NCBI GenBank assembly: GCA_001600455.1
Contig: BCKC01000006.1
Location: forward strand, 1,984,001-2,048,000
Direction of reading: 5' to 3'
Source of the DNA: Endocalyx cinctus
Lineage: Eukaryota; Ascomycota; Sordariomycetes; Amphisphaeriales; Apiosporaceae
DNA length: 64,000 bases
Shown here: positions 22,653-36,172 of the stretch, piece after piece
Numbering within the stretch: the stretch's first letter is position 1
How the letters are laid out: each line of letters opens with the position of its first letter
Program-made: the position numbers and the translations under genes
The notes under the pieces: model-generated
The model's input: the letters and a program-made list of their open reading frames with translations, nothing else
Databases searched by the model: none
What the model was told of the DNA's origin: nothing

Positions 22653-25600
22653 TTTTGTCTTATTCTTTTTTTTCAACGTTTTATATTAATAGTTGATTGA
22701 CTGGCGGATGATAAGATGCGAGGCTTTGTGGACAAGCTGTCTTGAAGTTCGGTTCAACAAGTGTTTTAACGTTAACGCATATTTTCAGAGAAAATTCGTA
22801 ATTACTTTTCAGAAACTTTGGACGGAATAAATTTCCATGAGTATTTATATAAAATACAGTGAGAACAACTATAAATCGTAAAGTCGTGACGCCATAGGTT
22901 TTTTTTTTTTTTTTGCGTTTTCTCCCTTCTCACACTTCGGATAACAAAGAAGTCCGCGACGGATTTTATCCTACTGCACTGCTGTACATATCAGTATCAG
23001 GGTCAGAAGGGTTCACTATATCAGCCCTATTAATTATACGATGTGGATACTGGGGGCGTTATCTTTTAGTGGAGATGATCGCTATAAGCGTCGAATAGTG
23101 ATCGATCATCGGAAACACTAGCGATCGTAAATGGATCTTATCATCTTTGTTCATCGGTATACCAGCTAGCCTAACAGCCCTAGTCAGCTACTATATCTGG
23201 CAGGAAAGTAAACCAGGCGGTTAATATATAAAAAAAAAAAAGTCAATGAGCGCATTACATTCAGGTCAACATTACTCATTGAAAACTAGAATTGAACAGG
23301 GGTGAATATAGTTGAACGGGTATCTGTCATTAGATACTTCACTTCTCTCATGCCTAAAGCTGGTTTGAGAATTTCGTAAGGATTTATTCAGTGATGTTTG
23401 GCTGAACCGAGCATCCACCGAGCATCCACATGAGTATTTTCTTAGCTACAACAAATATGCCTTTTTTTTTTATAATAGTTGGTAGATAACGGTGGGTCTT
23501 GGGATGAATGGCGATCAAACATTCGCTCTTACTGCCAACATCTTATGGAAACGATGTTGAGGATATATAAGTACATAAATGAGAGGATCTCAACTAGGAA
23601 GGGAATACCTTTCAAGTAATCAATTTACACAAGGGGATCGGTCTAGTCTTTGCTGTTCCCATATCCCTAGTATATCCGTATTCCGAACCTGGAAGGTCAC
23701 CTACTCTTTGTCCTACAGCACTCGGCGACGAAAAGGAGTACTCGCTGCCCTACTTTTCACTCTCTGAAAAATTCCGTGTTTCACAATGCCCGGACTTGTT
23801 GTTATTTGTATGGCTTGAATTTACCATGCTATTGTGGCCGGGTGCTGTCGAGGTCGCTGCCCTTGGCGTCTTCCATCTATAAACTAGTGTGATTGAGTTG
23901 GCTCTCTCCCCCGTCCAACTTGAGCTGCCTGGAATGGTAGCCAAAGTCTTCGTTGACTGTTTCTCCTGTGATCCCGCTGGCTTCACATTCCCTAATTGTG
24001 TCGAGAATAGTCTCGATAAATACACTAGGTAAATCTAGCTAACCTATCCTCCAAATACCTTATATACACTCGAGAGACAGCGAGCGCGATAATTTAGATC
24101 GCTTCCGGGTATTCTTTTCTCAGGTCTTCGGGGGATAAGTTCGATCAGGCCCATACGATCCTTGCCCTTGGTATTAATACTGATGAGGGCATTGCTCACA
24201 ATTCGTGCTGTCCGTCCCAGTTCTGATTCATCTTTTGTTATTATCTATAGTCCATTTGTGTGAATAATTGAACCACGTAACCTAATAGACCACAAGGCAA
24301 TCAGTTGGGAATTGTCATAAATCTCATTGCTAATGTTCACTCGCTAGGGCGCGGTGCTCCATTTCTGTCGTCGTCAGGACCGAAGAACTGGTATAATTAA
24401 GACTTCCGCTATCGGATACATGACTTATAAGTACTGTGATTGCACAGAGTAGCAAATATATCATGAACGAAACTTAGCCCGTAATGATCTGGCCCAGCAC
24501 AGCTCCTGTTGCAAAACTCGGCCATTCAACTATGTTAAACCGGGCTTGGTTTATTAATTCATTTTCATTGATATTCTCGAACGTACTGGAATTTTCACTG
24601 TCAACGAGGCTCGGGCTCGGGGAGAATTTCCCCAGGAGAGTTTTCAGATCAAACGATAAAATGACTTTTCTGATGATCTCCACATATGGTATGCAGTATC
24701 GTGGGCTGCGTGGTTAGAATCGCCGAGACCTTGGACAATATATCAGCAAGGGGGGAAACATCAAGCAATATCGATTATGCTTGATATTTCTAAGCGATGT
24801 GTAATGGGTGAAGTTGGAATTATATAGCTATCTAATCATTCAAGATCATATAGGCGGGCCTCAATAATCAAAGAAATGCTGCTCACTTTGCACGTCATGT
24901 ATTGATGAATAAAAACGTCTGACTAAGTACATGCATTTGATTACTCACGGAGATCATAAAACAGGGACGACCAATCTGACCATCGTGGGCCAATCGAAGA
25001 GGTAGTAGGCTTTCTTCATCTCATCGTTTGCCTTCAGCTCTGATCCGTGGCCAGATAAGGTAAATACATCATCACAGGGCGGGCAGGCGGGTTCGAGGAA
25101 TTGTATATCTTACAACAAATGTCTTGGCCGCTGAGTTACTCAGATGATCCTAGGTTAGTAGAAGTCAGATTTTACGGTTCACTCATTTACTTAACCTATC
25201 TAACCTAAAGTCTGAGTCAGATTTGCCCAGAGCTGCAAACAGCTGACAGGTAGGCAAATTCGCAAGACATGGCAATATAATGTCAGCGTAACGTAGGACT
25301 GGCGGGCATACGATACGCACGGGACTTTGGGGGTCTTATACAATTTTATGAAAGTATACACTAGAGGGTGAGGGAGAATTTCTTTCTTTCTTACATATTC
25401 TCTCCATCATTTGACCTCCTTTCCACACTTTTGCTGGCGGTTATTTAAAGACCAACTACAGTACTTATTTAGTGTAGATTTACTTGTACACTAGTGTAAT
25501 AACATTAGTGTTCTAGGGGTAATTTCAGCCCTAGAATTATGGGGATTGTAGGTACTTAACTATCTACAGTACCCCTAAATATCAGTAAAAAATAAGTAAA

Positions 25601-26095
25601 TACCTAGGTAGTGCTGTAGTATTCAACAAGCTGAGACTCTAATACAAGAATAGCACGTGTCTGAGAATATCTTATGCATCAGGTAGTACTTTGTACTAGC
25701 TGTTACAGTGCTTTATTTAAGTCGGCCAATGTAAGAAGTACCTGAAAACCTCGTTCTGCTCACGTTCTCAGCGAATGAGTTAAGTAAATACAGTTTCTCG
25801 TACTGTATTTTTGTGAACCCGATTTACCTACGTGGGGCTGTGCCGTTTATTCCCTGACACCAGTCAAGGGAGTACTGCGAAGGCTGTCCAGCTACACGAT
25901 AAATATATATATGAAGCACAGGACTCAAAAATTTCCTCAAACTTGAGTTTTAGGCAATGAGATAGGATATAAATATCTATGTATATCTACTATATACGTG
26001 TACATGTGCGCGCTGAATAAATTAATCATTCGACGGCAAATTGATCACCCCGAAACAAAAAAAAAAAAAGACACGCAATTGAGAAATCTTATTCC
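22653..26095. other. Intergenic region
   Basis: About 3.4 kb without a supported gene. The DUF1295 promoter occupies its left end. Small frames at 23750-24025 (minus) and 24474-24683 (minus, ending WPSFATGAVLGQIITG) might be remnants of genes but have no recognisable domain. From 25.4 to 25.7 kb the DNA is AT-rich with CCTAGGTA-type palindromes. Confidence 0.5.
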
Positions 26096-27494
26096 ATGAA
26101 ATCTACCCGGAAACCTACACCAATGCAAAAGAGGAGATCGCATAGGAAATCGCGTCGCGGTTGTCTGAACTGCAAGAAATGGCATACAAAAGTGAGTAAA
26201 TAACTGTTAAAGTAATTACACATTGTTTAAACGATGGTGACTAACTATCACATTTGAATAGTGTGATGAGTCGGGACCGCCATGCAATAACTGCAAATTG
26301 AGGCACGCTGTTTGCCAATATGCTTGGCAAGGAGGAAAAAGTAACGAGAACAGTCCCACCGTCACTCCTCCGGGAGACAACTCCGTTCCAAGTCCCGAGA
26401 GACTTTCCGTGGGCCTATCAAGTAGACCGGTCTCTCCTAGGTCCTTATGGGAACCCCGCCGACTCCTAGAGCTTGAATTGATGCATCAATGGTCCACCAG
26501 CACCTATACCAGCCTATGTAGCGTGCCCGAAGACCACTTTTATTTACAGACCGTTATACCGCGAGAGGCGTTGAAGTACGATTTTCTCATGAATGGGATA
26601 TTCATCGCATCAGCTCTTCATATTGCGTCTATGTCCGAGCCGGCCGTAGCTAAGACGTATTTAAACCTAGCTATGGAACTTTGTGAGCCATACACCCCGC
26701 TCCTCTGCCCCTTATGAAAATACTATTAGACATCCCGCTTGCTAATGGCGATCGTAACAGACGACAAGGCTAGCAGTTCATTTCGATTGCAACTTTCCAA
26801 CTTAAACAAAGAAAACCACCACGTCATGTACATTTTCTCTACTATGACGGCTTTTATCAACCTCGCCTTCTCCCAATTCATCTATCCGAGAGGGTCCGAA
26901 GCCAGTATATTAATGCGTGTGACGACGGCCTTCGAACTGTTGAATGGCAGCGTTTCGATCGCCATGGAGAATATCCAACACCTCATGGACAGCCCAGTCC
27001 CCATACGCGCTTATATAGATCAAGGTGTAGGCTCGGAATCCATACTCGAACCGGAAGAGATAGGTGCGCTCTCTCGTCTTGCTATGCTTAACGAAACGTA
27101 CCACGGCTACTTGGGAGAGGCCGCCGGAAACATCGAGCCCGAGTTCTCCACGACGGTGAAAACGTATCGGGAAGCCATATCATGGCTGAAAGTATGCTTT
27201 ACCGAGACCACGAGAGGTGCTATGAGAGGCTACTGCTTCATATGGCCCGTGTCGGCAGGTCCGGTATATACGCTGGCGGTGAAGGAGAACGAACCGATGT
27301 CGCTGCTGATACTTCTGCATTGGACTGTGCTCGTCAGTAGGGTCGAAAACGAATACTGGTGGGCTAAAAATATGGGCAAGAGACTTGCGGTAGCGATTAC
27401 GGATATCCTAATGCGAGATCACTCGGCTCAGATTCCTCCATGGCGTGAGAGCATCCTATGGGCACGTCGTCAGGTGGGGATATCCCCGTTCTAG
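26096..27494 (+). CDS. Zn2Cys6 transcription factor, 416 aa, three exons
   Basis: Nuclear DNA-binding regulator of the fungal-specific zinc-cluster class. Exons are 26096..26191, 26262..26682 and 26761..27494. Introns are 70 and 78 bases. Residues 20-47 carry the full motif C-x2-C-x6-C-x6-C-x2-C-x6-C (CLNCKKWHTK|CDESGPPCNNC), split by the first intron directly before the third Cys, a common position. A Ser/Pro-rich linker follows. The rest resembles the Upc2/sterol-uptake-control-like group (RLLELELMHQWSTSTY, FLMNGIFIASALHIAS). The second intron restores MELYDKASSSFRLQL, so the apparent stop after exon 2 is intronic and the gene is intact. Targets are unknown. It lies between FBPase and PEPCK, which makes carbon-source control worth testing but is not evidence for it. 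Confidence 0.88.
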
Positions 27495-29796
27495 GAGGGA
27501 AGCAAGGGAAATGAAGCCGATGAAAAAAGCTAGATGCCTAGTCAGGACGCCCGGCCTAGGTAACTGGGTTCAGATCAAAGCATTGGCCCATCAATTCTAA
27601 ACCAAGAGTTGCTTATTGGCTTGCTTCGGGTAATTCATTTTTCGGTTCTGGAGAATGTTGTAGGCGTGGGTGCCCTAGGCGCAATTCCGCTCCGACAAGC
27701 AGTGATTCTAACGAAAATGTCGCCCGCGTTTTAGAATTCTCGTCCGATACTAAGTCCTTTGATAACCAACTCGAATCATTCCTATTCGATATAACGGTTA
27801 AGCCTCATTACCGGAAATAAACCATGATTAACTCGGCGTACTGGAATAGATCTTCTCCGGTCAAAAGAACCGAAATATACGGCGCAATTCGTGCCTACGA
27901 TCCGGCGTTGATATTTCAATACCAGCTCTATGACGTCCTTCTGTCTATGGCACGAACATAAAGAGCACAAAATATAATGAAGAGAAGAGCATTTCTTGAA
28001 TATTGATTAAAGGAAAGTCGAGGGTTTTTGTTTCTACTGTTTCTCAAACTGCCGCTTCATTTTTCTGTGCTCGGTACCCAAAACATTCAATAACGAGACT
28101 TAGCATCAAGCCTTGGGAATCATTTACGCCGTATTCACGAAAGAAACCCTACAGTTGGATAATACTAATGAAATCTCCTCCGCATTCCAAGCCACAATGG
28201 CAATTTCTTGAACGGTTCAGCTGCGGCAAGGGGGGGAGTGGATAACATATTCCTGAGCCGTCATAGGTCGCAGGGCCACCGGACCCAATGCGATGCTACA
28301 TGTCGAGTATCTCTACGATACCAAGAGGCATAATGGAAAATTTTGATTAATTATTGTGCTGATACGGCGTATTGCAATTCTTACACCTAATGTTGGCACC
28401 TAAATCAGCCCTCCATCTCCCCTCCTTATATGGCAGCAGAATTTATTGTATGATTATCAGGGGGGTAGATATGCAGTAACGAAAGGAATGGTTAGACGAT
28501 ATACTTGAAATAGATAGCTTGACATTGATGTTAAATGTATATATTTATTCGTTCATATTTTAATTCTCCGTCCTCCCTTAACGACGTGGGTGTGGCATCT
28601 ACGGTACTATAATGTAGGAACCGTAACGAAAAATTCCATGTTTATGCCCCTTCACTTTTGGTTTTATTTTATTATTATTTTGTGGGTGAAAATCGGTGAA
28701 TGGCAGGCATCTGGTTCTTCAAGTCTGACTAAGTCCAACTTCCAAACCCTAGATCTTGTCACGTTGGAGGACGTCCGCTTGTCCAACCCAAGGGGTATCG
28801 AGAAAAACTGTAAACGCTGTTTCAAACTTCGGCGGTATTTCAGATCTTTTTTTTTTTTTTAATAAAAATAAATAAACAAGAACAGCCCGGTTGATTTTCG
28901 CCCATTATATAAGGCTGTTGGGGAGCTTGACGCGGTTGATGTCAATACTATTTCCGCAACCCTAATGGTCGATTCTACTGGGAAAACCAGTGTTCGTGGA
29001 TTTCCCGCATACTCCTAATATCATATTTTCCCAATCTTCTCCCCTCTAAATCCATTCCGAGATTCAGGCATCGGAGGTTCCGATTCTCAAAGACGTTCGA
29101 CTCCATTAGCGACTGATAACCTTACTGATGAATATAGTATGGTAGAATAGTATTAAACAGAAGTCCACCGATACATCACCGGTGACAACAATGTCAAATT
29201 TCAAGTTCTCCTAAAATTTACTATTTATGCCAGAGACATCTCTAAAAGAATTAAAATGGTTCCTAAAAAACGAAGAGAGAGATAATGAATGAGGAAATCT
29301 GCATTTTGACCACTGTCTAATTAACACTAGATTGAAAGACTCTATTGACCAATTTCTTGTCTCCTTCCCCATAGGCAAACTGCCAAAATAACAATCCAAT
29401 TTCCAACACGTACCGCGTAGCATTATCGTAATAAACAAAAAATGTTGATGTGGTATCTGCGACCGTCAAAATCTCATACTACTCATCATAAGCAGCTGAT
29501 GTCCTGTTTGTCTCATGCCTGCTTTGTCCCAAGTTTCTTCTTTCTTAATTTTCTTCTTCTTTTCCATCACACGTGTGATGTAGCGTGTTCGCTTCGGCCC
29601 ACTGCTTTCTTTCGTGCCGTTTATCCGCGGCATGTTTATTCCCAATATAATATCCGTGAAAAGTCATTCCCATTTGTAAGAAAACAGCGGAAGGCCTACT
29701 GAGAGAGATCTAAATTGAAAACTCCGATGCCATGATAGTTTGTAGGATTATGCACCTTTCCCCCTCCCCTTCCCGTTTTTTTTTTGGTTATAAAAA
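27495..29796. other. Intergenic region
   Basis: Spacer between the 3' ends of the zinc-cluster gene and PEPCK (convergent). No supported gene; frames of 60-90 codons have no coding features. A T tract lies near 28850. Confidence 0.5.
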
Positions 29797-32754
29797 TTAA
29801 ACAATCGGGCCGGCCGCCTTAACATCGTCGGTGGCTTCCGATTCGTACTTCTTGAAGTTCTCGATGAAGAGACCGCCCAGTTTCTTGACTTCTTCGTTGA
29901 AGCTGTCGGTACCCGCGGTCCAGGCGGTCCTGGGGTTGAGAAGCTCCGCGGGCACACCGGGGCACGACGTAGGTACTTGGAGGTTGAACACGTCGTACGT
30001 CTCATACCCGGCCTTGGCGAGCTCGCCAGAGTGGATAGCATCGAGGATGGCGCGAGTGTACTTGAGAGGGCAACGCTTGCCGCCGTGGATGTAACCGGCA
30101 CCAACCCAGCCGGTGTTGAGGAGCCAAGCGTTGGCGGAGTGCTTCTCAATCTTGTCCGCCAACATCTTAGCATACTTCATGGGGTGAAGAGCGAGGAAGG
30201 GCTGAGCAAAGCAAGAGGAGAAGGTAGCCTGGGGTTCTGTGATGCCGTCTTCTGTGCCGGCCATCTTGGAGGTGTATCCAGAAATGAAGTGGAACATAGT
30301 CTGGGCACTATCCAATTTCGAGATAGGTGGGAGTACACCACGAGCATCACAAGTCAACAGGATGATGTTGCTCGGGTGGTTTTCCGAAATGCAGGGAATC
30401 TTAGCATTCTCGATGTACTCAATAGGGTACGCGCTGAATCTGTTAGCTAAATTCTGTAGATAATAGATAGTGAAGCTAGCTTACCATCGTGTGTTCTCAG
30501 TAAGAGTGGCATCATCGTAGTCGACTACACGAGTAGCGGGGTCGAAGACGACGTTCTCGAGGACGGATCCGTAGCGGATAGCGCCAAAGATATCCGGCTC
30601 CTTCTCAGCTGACAGACCAATACACTTGGCGTAGCAGCCACCTTCGATGTTGAACACGCCACGATCACTCCAGCAGTGCTCGTCATCACCAATCAAAGCG
30701 CGGTTAGGATCGGCAGACAATGTGGTCTTTCCGGTACCAGATAAGCCGAAGAAAAGCGTGACATCTCCGTTCTTGCCTTCGTTCGCCGAAGAGTGAAGAG
30801 TCAAGACATTATGCTTAATAGGCATTTCGTAGAACAAGACGGTAAAGATACCCTTCTTCATCTCACCGGCGTACTCGGTACCGAGGATGACCATCTCCTT
30901 ATCGGCAAAGTTGATAGCTACCGAAGTACCGGACGTCATGCCCTCGGTATATCTGTTAGCCGGGAAAGTTCCGGCATTGTAGATGGTGTAGTCTGGGTGG
31001 AAATGCTCGAGTTCCTCGGGAGGGGGGCGAATGAGCATGTTACGCATGAACAGAGCATGGTAAGCACGGGCACAGATAACTCGAACTCGAATCCTGTACT
31101 TCTCATCCCAACCAGCATATCCATCAACTACGTAGATTCTGCTGCGCGTGTTCAAGTAGTCGACAGCACGTTCTCGGTTGATCTTCCAGACCTGGATTGA
31201 TGATACCTTTGTTAGTCATGGTTTCGCTTTATTTCCTTACGAAAATAATAGTAATGATAATAAATAGGTTGTAATCATTATTAACGTTGATATGATTCGT
31301 CGGGTCTTGGCACGATCAGGTGGGAAAGGGGGCACGTGAAGATGGGGAGACGAAAAAAAACGGGATGGAACTGTTCAGGTACAAGGAAGGATAATAGTGG
31401 AGATTGGACTGTGGGGTACCGAGCCGAGGCCTTTGGCTTCGGAATTATGGAAATGTTTTATGGGTAGGCCTTAGTAAATTTGAGGGTCGGTGACGACACC
31501 GATGACAAGGGTAAACAAGGGTAATAAAAATAACAAGATTCAAACGAAAACTAGAGATGATCAAATGAGGGGCATATTTGCTAAGGAAGAATCATGGAAA
31601 TGACCAATTGTCGTGAACATGATGTAAATGGTAGAACAGCTGTTCGATGAAAGAGTAAGAGCTGAAGGGGCTAGGCCGTCGGTTTCCAACGGGCGCAAAA
31701 ATAGAGAAAACCTTAAAGGTAGCAAATCCAATTTGGTGACAAGAAAAAAAGTAGATCTCGGCTTACCTCTGGTCCCATAGGCTTGTTGACTGGTCCCCAC
31801 CTATACCGTGAGATGTATTAGCCATCATTCTGATTCTAGGTAAACTGGATAGAACATGTAGAACATGTGTTTTTTTTAATACATACCAGATGTCGTTTTC
31901 TGACGAGGGCTCTTTCACGATTCTCTTGTCTGACGGTGATCGACCGGTCTTTGCACCGGAATACGCCGTTAAAGCACCACTTGAAGCGATGGCCGTGCCC
32001 ACCTCATAAACCTTTAAATGAATCGTTAGCGCCGTAGAACTGACTTATTGGTCGCGTGCTCCGTTTGCAAGGGCTTATCTTACAAGAGCATCTTCATATA
32101 ACACAGCAACAGAAGGGTTGGGAATCTGCCGTCGTTGTTAGTCATTGTCAAGATTATAAGGTATGATATCTAGGAACTAAGCAAAGGCGGGAAAACTTAC
32201 AATGGCCACTCTGTCGTAGTCAATGTGGGCTTTCTCATGGAGCTCCTCCTCTATTATCCTGATGTCAGTTTTCCAGCCACGAAACATTTGTGACAAGTCG
32301 GCGGTAATCATCGTTCGTACCTAGTTCTGTGTGCTCCCTCTCAACATGAGGTCTATGAAAAGAAAAACAAGTCAGAGAATGATTCACGAGGCGTGTATAA
32401 TACAGAACGAGGATTGGGGTATTAAGACTTACTCGACACCACCGGGGTGGAGAGAGGTTTTGTTTACTTTGTTGTTGGCAATCACTAAGAAGGCAATATG
32501 GTTAGAATTCGGGGGTTGTGTTTGTATGACGAGGAGATTCGGGGGATATTTTCTTTTGGCGATTCGCATCTAAGACACAGAGGGCAGAACTCTGCTCTGG
32601 TAGGGAGACAAGGCGAAAATAGGGTGAAAATAGGCTTACTTTTGGTATCTTGGAGTAGAGATTGGGAAAGACCGGAACTGAGTTGTTGAGACTTAGGACC
32701 TTTAATTGACGGATCAGTGTAAGGGGAAGCAGTTCTGGCAACGGGGTCGGCCAT
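29797..32754 (-). CDS. acuF: ATP-dependent phosphoenolpyruvate carboxykinase, 597 aa, nine exons
   Basis: Converts oxaloacetate plus ATP to phosphoenolpyruvate, the first committed step of gluconeogenesis from acetate, ethanol or amino acids. Exons: 32754..32640, 32484..32433, 32352..32321, 32250..32201, 32125..32084, 32011..31887, 31800..31767, 31191..30485, 30433..29797. All junctions are GT-AG and in frame. Joined landmarks are [57 protein letters not shown], the P-loop [11 protein letters not shown], the metal site IGDDEHCW, and the C-terminal [15 protein letters not shown]. The ATP-binding P-loop and absence of GTP-form features define the ATP class. The length agrees with Aspergillus AcuF (about 600). 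Five of nine exons are 32-52 bases, and intron 7 is unusually long at 575 bases. A TATATAT element lies about 195 bases upstream of the ATG. Confidence 0.96.
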
Positions 32755-32944
32755 GGTTTTTATGTTTCTTAGGTCTCGTAGGATCGTGGAAATAGTGCTG
32801 TATCTCTTGGTAGTGGAGGTCAAAGTCCCACCAGTCGGAAGCGGGCAATTTCGTAAAGAATATAATGGGTCAGGAGTCAAGACAGCGGCAATACAAGCAT
32901 GATTCAAGAAGGTTTTCGGGAGGCTAGTGAAGGGGCCAAACCGA

Positions 32945-32955
32945 GGATATATAAG
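32945..32955 (-). promoter_or_regulatory. Possible TATA element of the PEPCK gene
   Basis: CTTATATATCC reads toward PEPCK about 190-200 bases before its start codon. I found no CCG-N7-CCG within about 800 bases of this promoter, unlike FBPase. Confidence 0.35.
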
Positions 32956-35900
32956 GTAAACATATCTTGTGGGGAAGGCGAAGTTTGTTCGGGACATTCC
33001 ACTGGCCAGTGGTGATACCTGCTACTGATTGGACGATGGGTCACGAATTCAAACCGGAGGAGCTCAGTTGACGACCCCTGCATTATCGGGATAGAGCCCG
33101 TGTTAATCGATGTTGGTGAAAAGATTTAATAGTGTAAAACCAAGGCTAGTTTTAATGTATATAGGCTTAGTTCGGATAGATTCGACATGTCAATATCAAG
33201 CAAGGTAATGTTACGATGTATCAAAGAAGGGGAGAGGGAGTTGAAGTTGGAGACATTTCTGATGGGGTATGTTTTATCATTGGATGAAAAGTTCGGGGAT
33301 TGATGTCAACCAGTCCCGTCTTTTTCCTGTTATTGCTACCCCGGAAGTCTATTCTCCCTCAAAGTGTAATTGATATCCCTCATTAGATTATTGGTTGTCA
33401 TTACCGATCAAATTTTTATTTTATTTTTTTTGACGTGTGTAATGCGTTGTTGTTGTTTTCAGTCAATAAAGATGGGAATGTTAGAAATTGGCATATGCTA
33501 AGAGGGTCTCGACGTTGTCTTTGCCTACTTAAAGTACTAAGTACCTACCAACCTACCTAAACCGAAATGATGGGTTATACGCTTTACCTGCTTGAGTGGA
33601 ATCTATCCACTACAAGTGTACACTAAACAAATAATAACAATAATACCTAGGTAATAATTATAGGTACTCAGTACTTGGAAGTTGGTACACATTATTACAT
33701 GTATGACCTACTTAGCTGCCTAGGTAGTTGCTTACTCGGTGCTTTTTTCACTATATTTTACATTCTGTAGTGTACTCCGTGCTTAGCATATAACATACCT
33801 AGGTACCTACTTAAGTACTCAAGTAGGCATAATCTTAGGTAAGTAATAAGGGGGATAAGTACCTAAATATTTCCATCCATAGGTACATTACGTAGTTTAG
33901 TACAATACCGTACGTAGTGTTGTAATTAGTATCCACATTCAGGCTCTCAGCCCCAAGTTTCCCCACCTAAGATTACCTTCTAGCCCGCCTTAACGAGTTC
34001 CCCCATTTACTGATGATCATTCAGTTTGTCAGTCTAGTCTAATCTTGTATTTATTTCACGAAACGTACAAGGCTTGAGTCCGATGACGACAATGACCATC
34101 GTTACGGATTAGAACTATGAACTACAAATGTTCATTACTGATATTAAATATCTATCTATCCAAGTTCTAGTAAATAAATGAACTTATCCATTTGTTCATC
34201 GAGGAAGATACGGTACCTAGGTACGTATAGGACTAGGTGGTCTTACATCGAAACACATCATCGTCTTGTACCTGTGTATGACCGGGGCAATCCGGAGATA
34301 TGGAATATACATTACGCTGCAACATGTGCAATTTCACATGATAAGGCATGCTATACTAACCCATGGATACTAAGACGGTACATATAGAGTGCCTGAAAGA
34401 AGTAAGAAGTTGGAATTATGCTATGTACTTTACTTAGCATCGCCACATACCCATTCGAGCCTGCATATTGTACTAGCTTAACTCATTCCCACCGTTTCAC
34501 CCTCTTCCGATATTTTCCATTCCGCAATCGTCGTCTTTCAACTACCTTGCATCTACTGGCGTTTCAACAAGATAATCAAATTAATCTCCCGATCTTCTTC
34601 TAGAACTCTACTCTACCAAATCATGGACATGTCTAATCCGACTCTTTCCTATTATCATGCTCTATGCCATGGAGATCGTCTCTATATTATTCGCTCCTTT
34701 TGATGCACCATATCCCATACATTATGTACGCACCTTATGCGCTTCAGCCGCCAAGACCCTGAAAATGTATAATATTGGTACTGAGGCTGCTTGGAGACGT
34801 ACGTAAGTACAGCTTGCTACAGGGGCTGAACAGAACGCTACCTGACTACCTAGTGTACATCTAGACTCCATCTATTCGTCTCCATATAAACTCCATATAT
34901 GGACTCCATCCAGTTCGCTGCAGGAACTGTCTAAAAAGTCCCTTACCGAGCATCATCCCGTTATTGGACTAGTAAACTTTGTCCCTATTCCGACTTTCTC
35001 CGACTTTCCGGGGAACCTGTCATTACGGAGTAATTCAGATCTCGCCGATCCCCATAGTCGGTCTTCACTATTTGTAAATGCGCCGTCAATCCTCACGAGA
35101 TCATCTGATAGAGCCTAGCCTTGGTCTTATTGTAAGGACCGATTGGGACACACGCAGGCTCAATCTCGTGGCGATTGTGACACAATTTCTGACAACCTAT
35201 CTTTTACTAACCGAGGCACTTAGCTAATTCCAAACCAAGCTCCCTGTTTCTCGTGTGTCCTGGTAGCCTGGTCATCTTTTTTTTCACGTTGAGATGAAGT
35301 CATCTGGTCACAACGCCAAGGGCCTCGCTGTTTTACCATACAAAATCTATCTCGGGTTATATCGGGTTCTCTGGCATAATCTCAATACGAACGTAGTTAA
35401 CATGGATGAGGGTCTCGACCCGTTCATCCACGCCTAGCCCTCGACCTAGGCGTCTCTATTGTTTACCCATTCGTACGATAGAAAATACGAAAAAGTTCTA
35501 GTGCATCCGTTACACCGGGTACTAGTACGTATCCGATCCGTCCCGTACCCCAAACAAATACCGAATCCCCCCTGAAAGTCGCCGCCGCCGAGGTGTACCG
35601 GTATTGATGACTTGCCGAAGATACTTCTCTTCCCCTTTACTCCTTCGGAGCTCATCGGATTGTGACACTAAGCCCATATGCGTTTGCTTTCAAACTTCTT
35701 GGGCCAATCTGCACCTCGCAAGTGTCTAAAAGTTGTAAATCCTTCAAGATGTGACAACTCCGAAGCGGCTATTATGCCACTCCATAAATGATGTATTATC
35801 TGTACGCTACCTGAATGCAGGTTGAATAATTCACCGTGAGGGCTTAAATTTCTCCTGCATGATCGAGAACCGATAGGAAACACGTGCGATCATCTCCTAG

Positions 35901-36172
35901 GATTCTTCATTGACCCGTATCTATTCTCGCACAGAACCTTTCTTCTTTAAACGTTGTTCTATTTGAACAAATCTAAGCTATACAACTATACAACATGGTA
36001 TTCATCATACTATCATTCTCTTGCTGTTTAAACAACTGATTATATCCGGAACGCCATACGAGATACACAAATTATCGCTTTATCATCTCTTCATCCACCT
36101 AAAGGTTTATGTAATGAAACAATACTTCATACGGCAGATCATATTTGTATCTGACATGCCGTTTCTTTCTTC
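32956..36172. other. AT-rich intergenic region with CCTAGGTA palindromes
   Basis: PEPCK promoter DNA to about 33.5 kb, then a block (33530-33910) dense in TACCTAGGTA, GTACCTA and AAGTACCTA variants. Nothing from 34 to 36.1 kb looks like a gene; short frames on both strands are unsupported. Confidence 0.55.
33530..33910. repeat. Island of TACCTAGGTA-type palindromic motifs
   Basis: Within about 380 bases the core CCTAGG or its half-sites (ACCTA/TAGGT) recur many times, including near 33643, 33717 and 33799. They sit in very AT-rich DNA with AGTACTT runs. Similar motifs occur near 25600, 34215, 55620, 56320 and 59815. No longer repeated unit is evident. Confidence 0.6.

Noticed and set aside
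24474..24683. Minus frame ending WPSFATGAVLGQIITG as a gene fragment
   Set aside because: Only 69 codons, no splice partners or known domain could be found around it.
26683..26760. Apparent stop codon splitting the zinc-cluster gene (pseudogene?)
   Set aside because: A 78-base GTGAGC...AACAG intron removes it and restores MELYDKASSSFRLQL in frame.
32755..33560. CCG-N7-CCG site in the PEPCK promoter
   Set aside because: I looked for it because FBPase has one; only isolated CGG/CCG triplets with other spacings are present.
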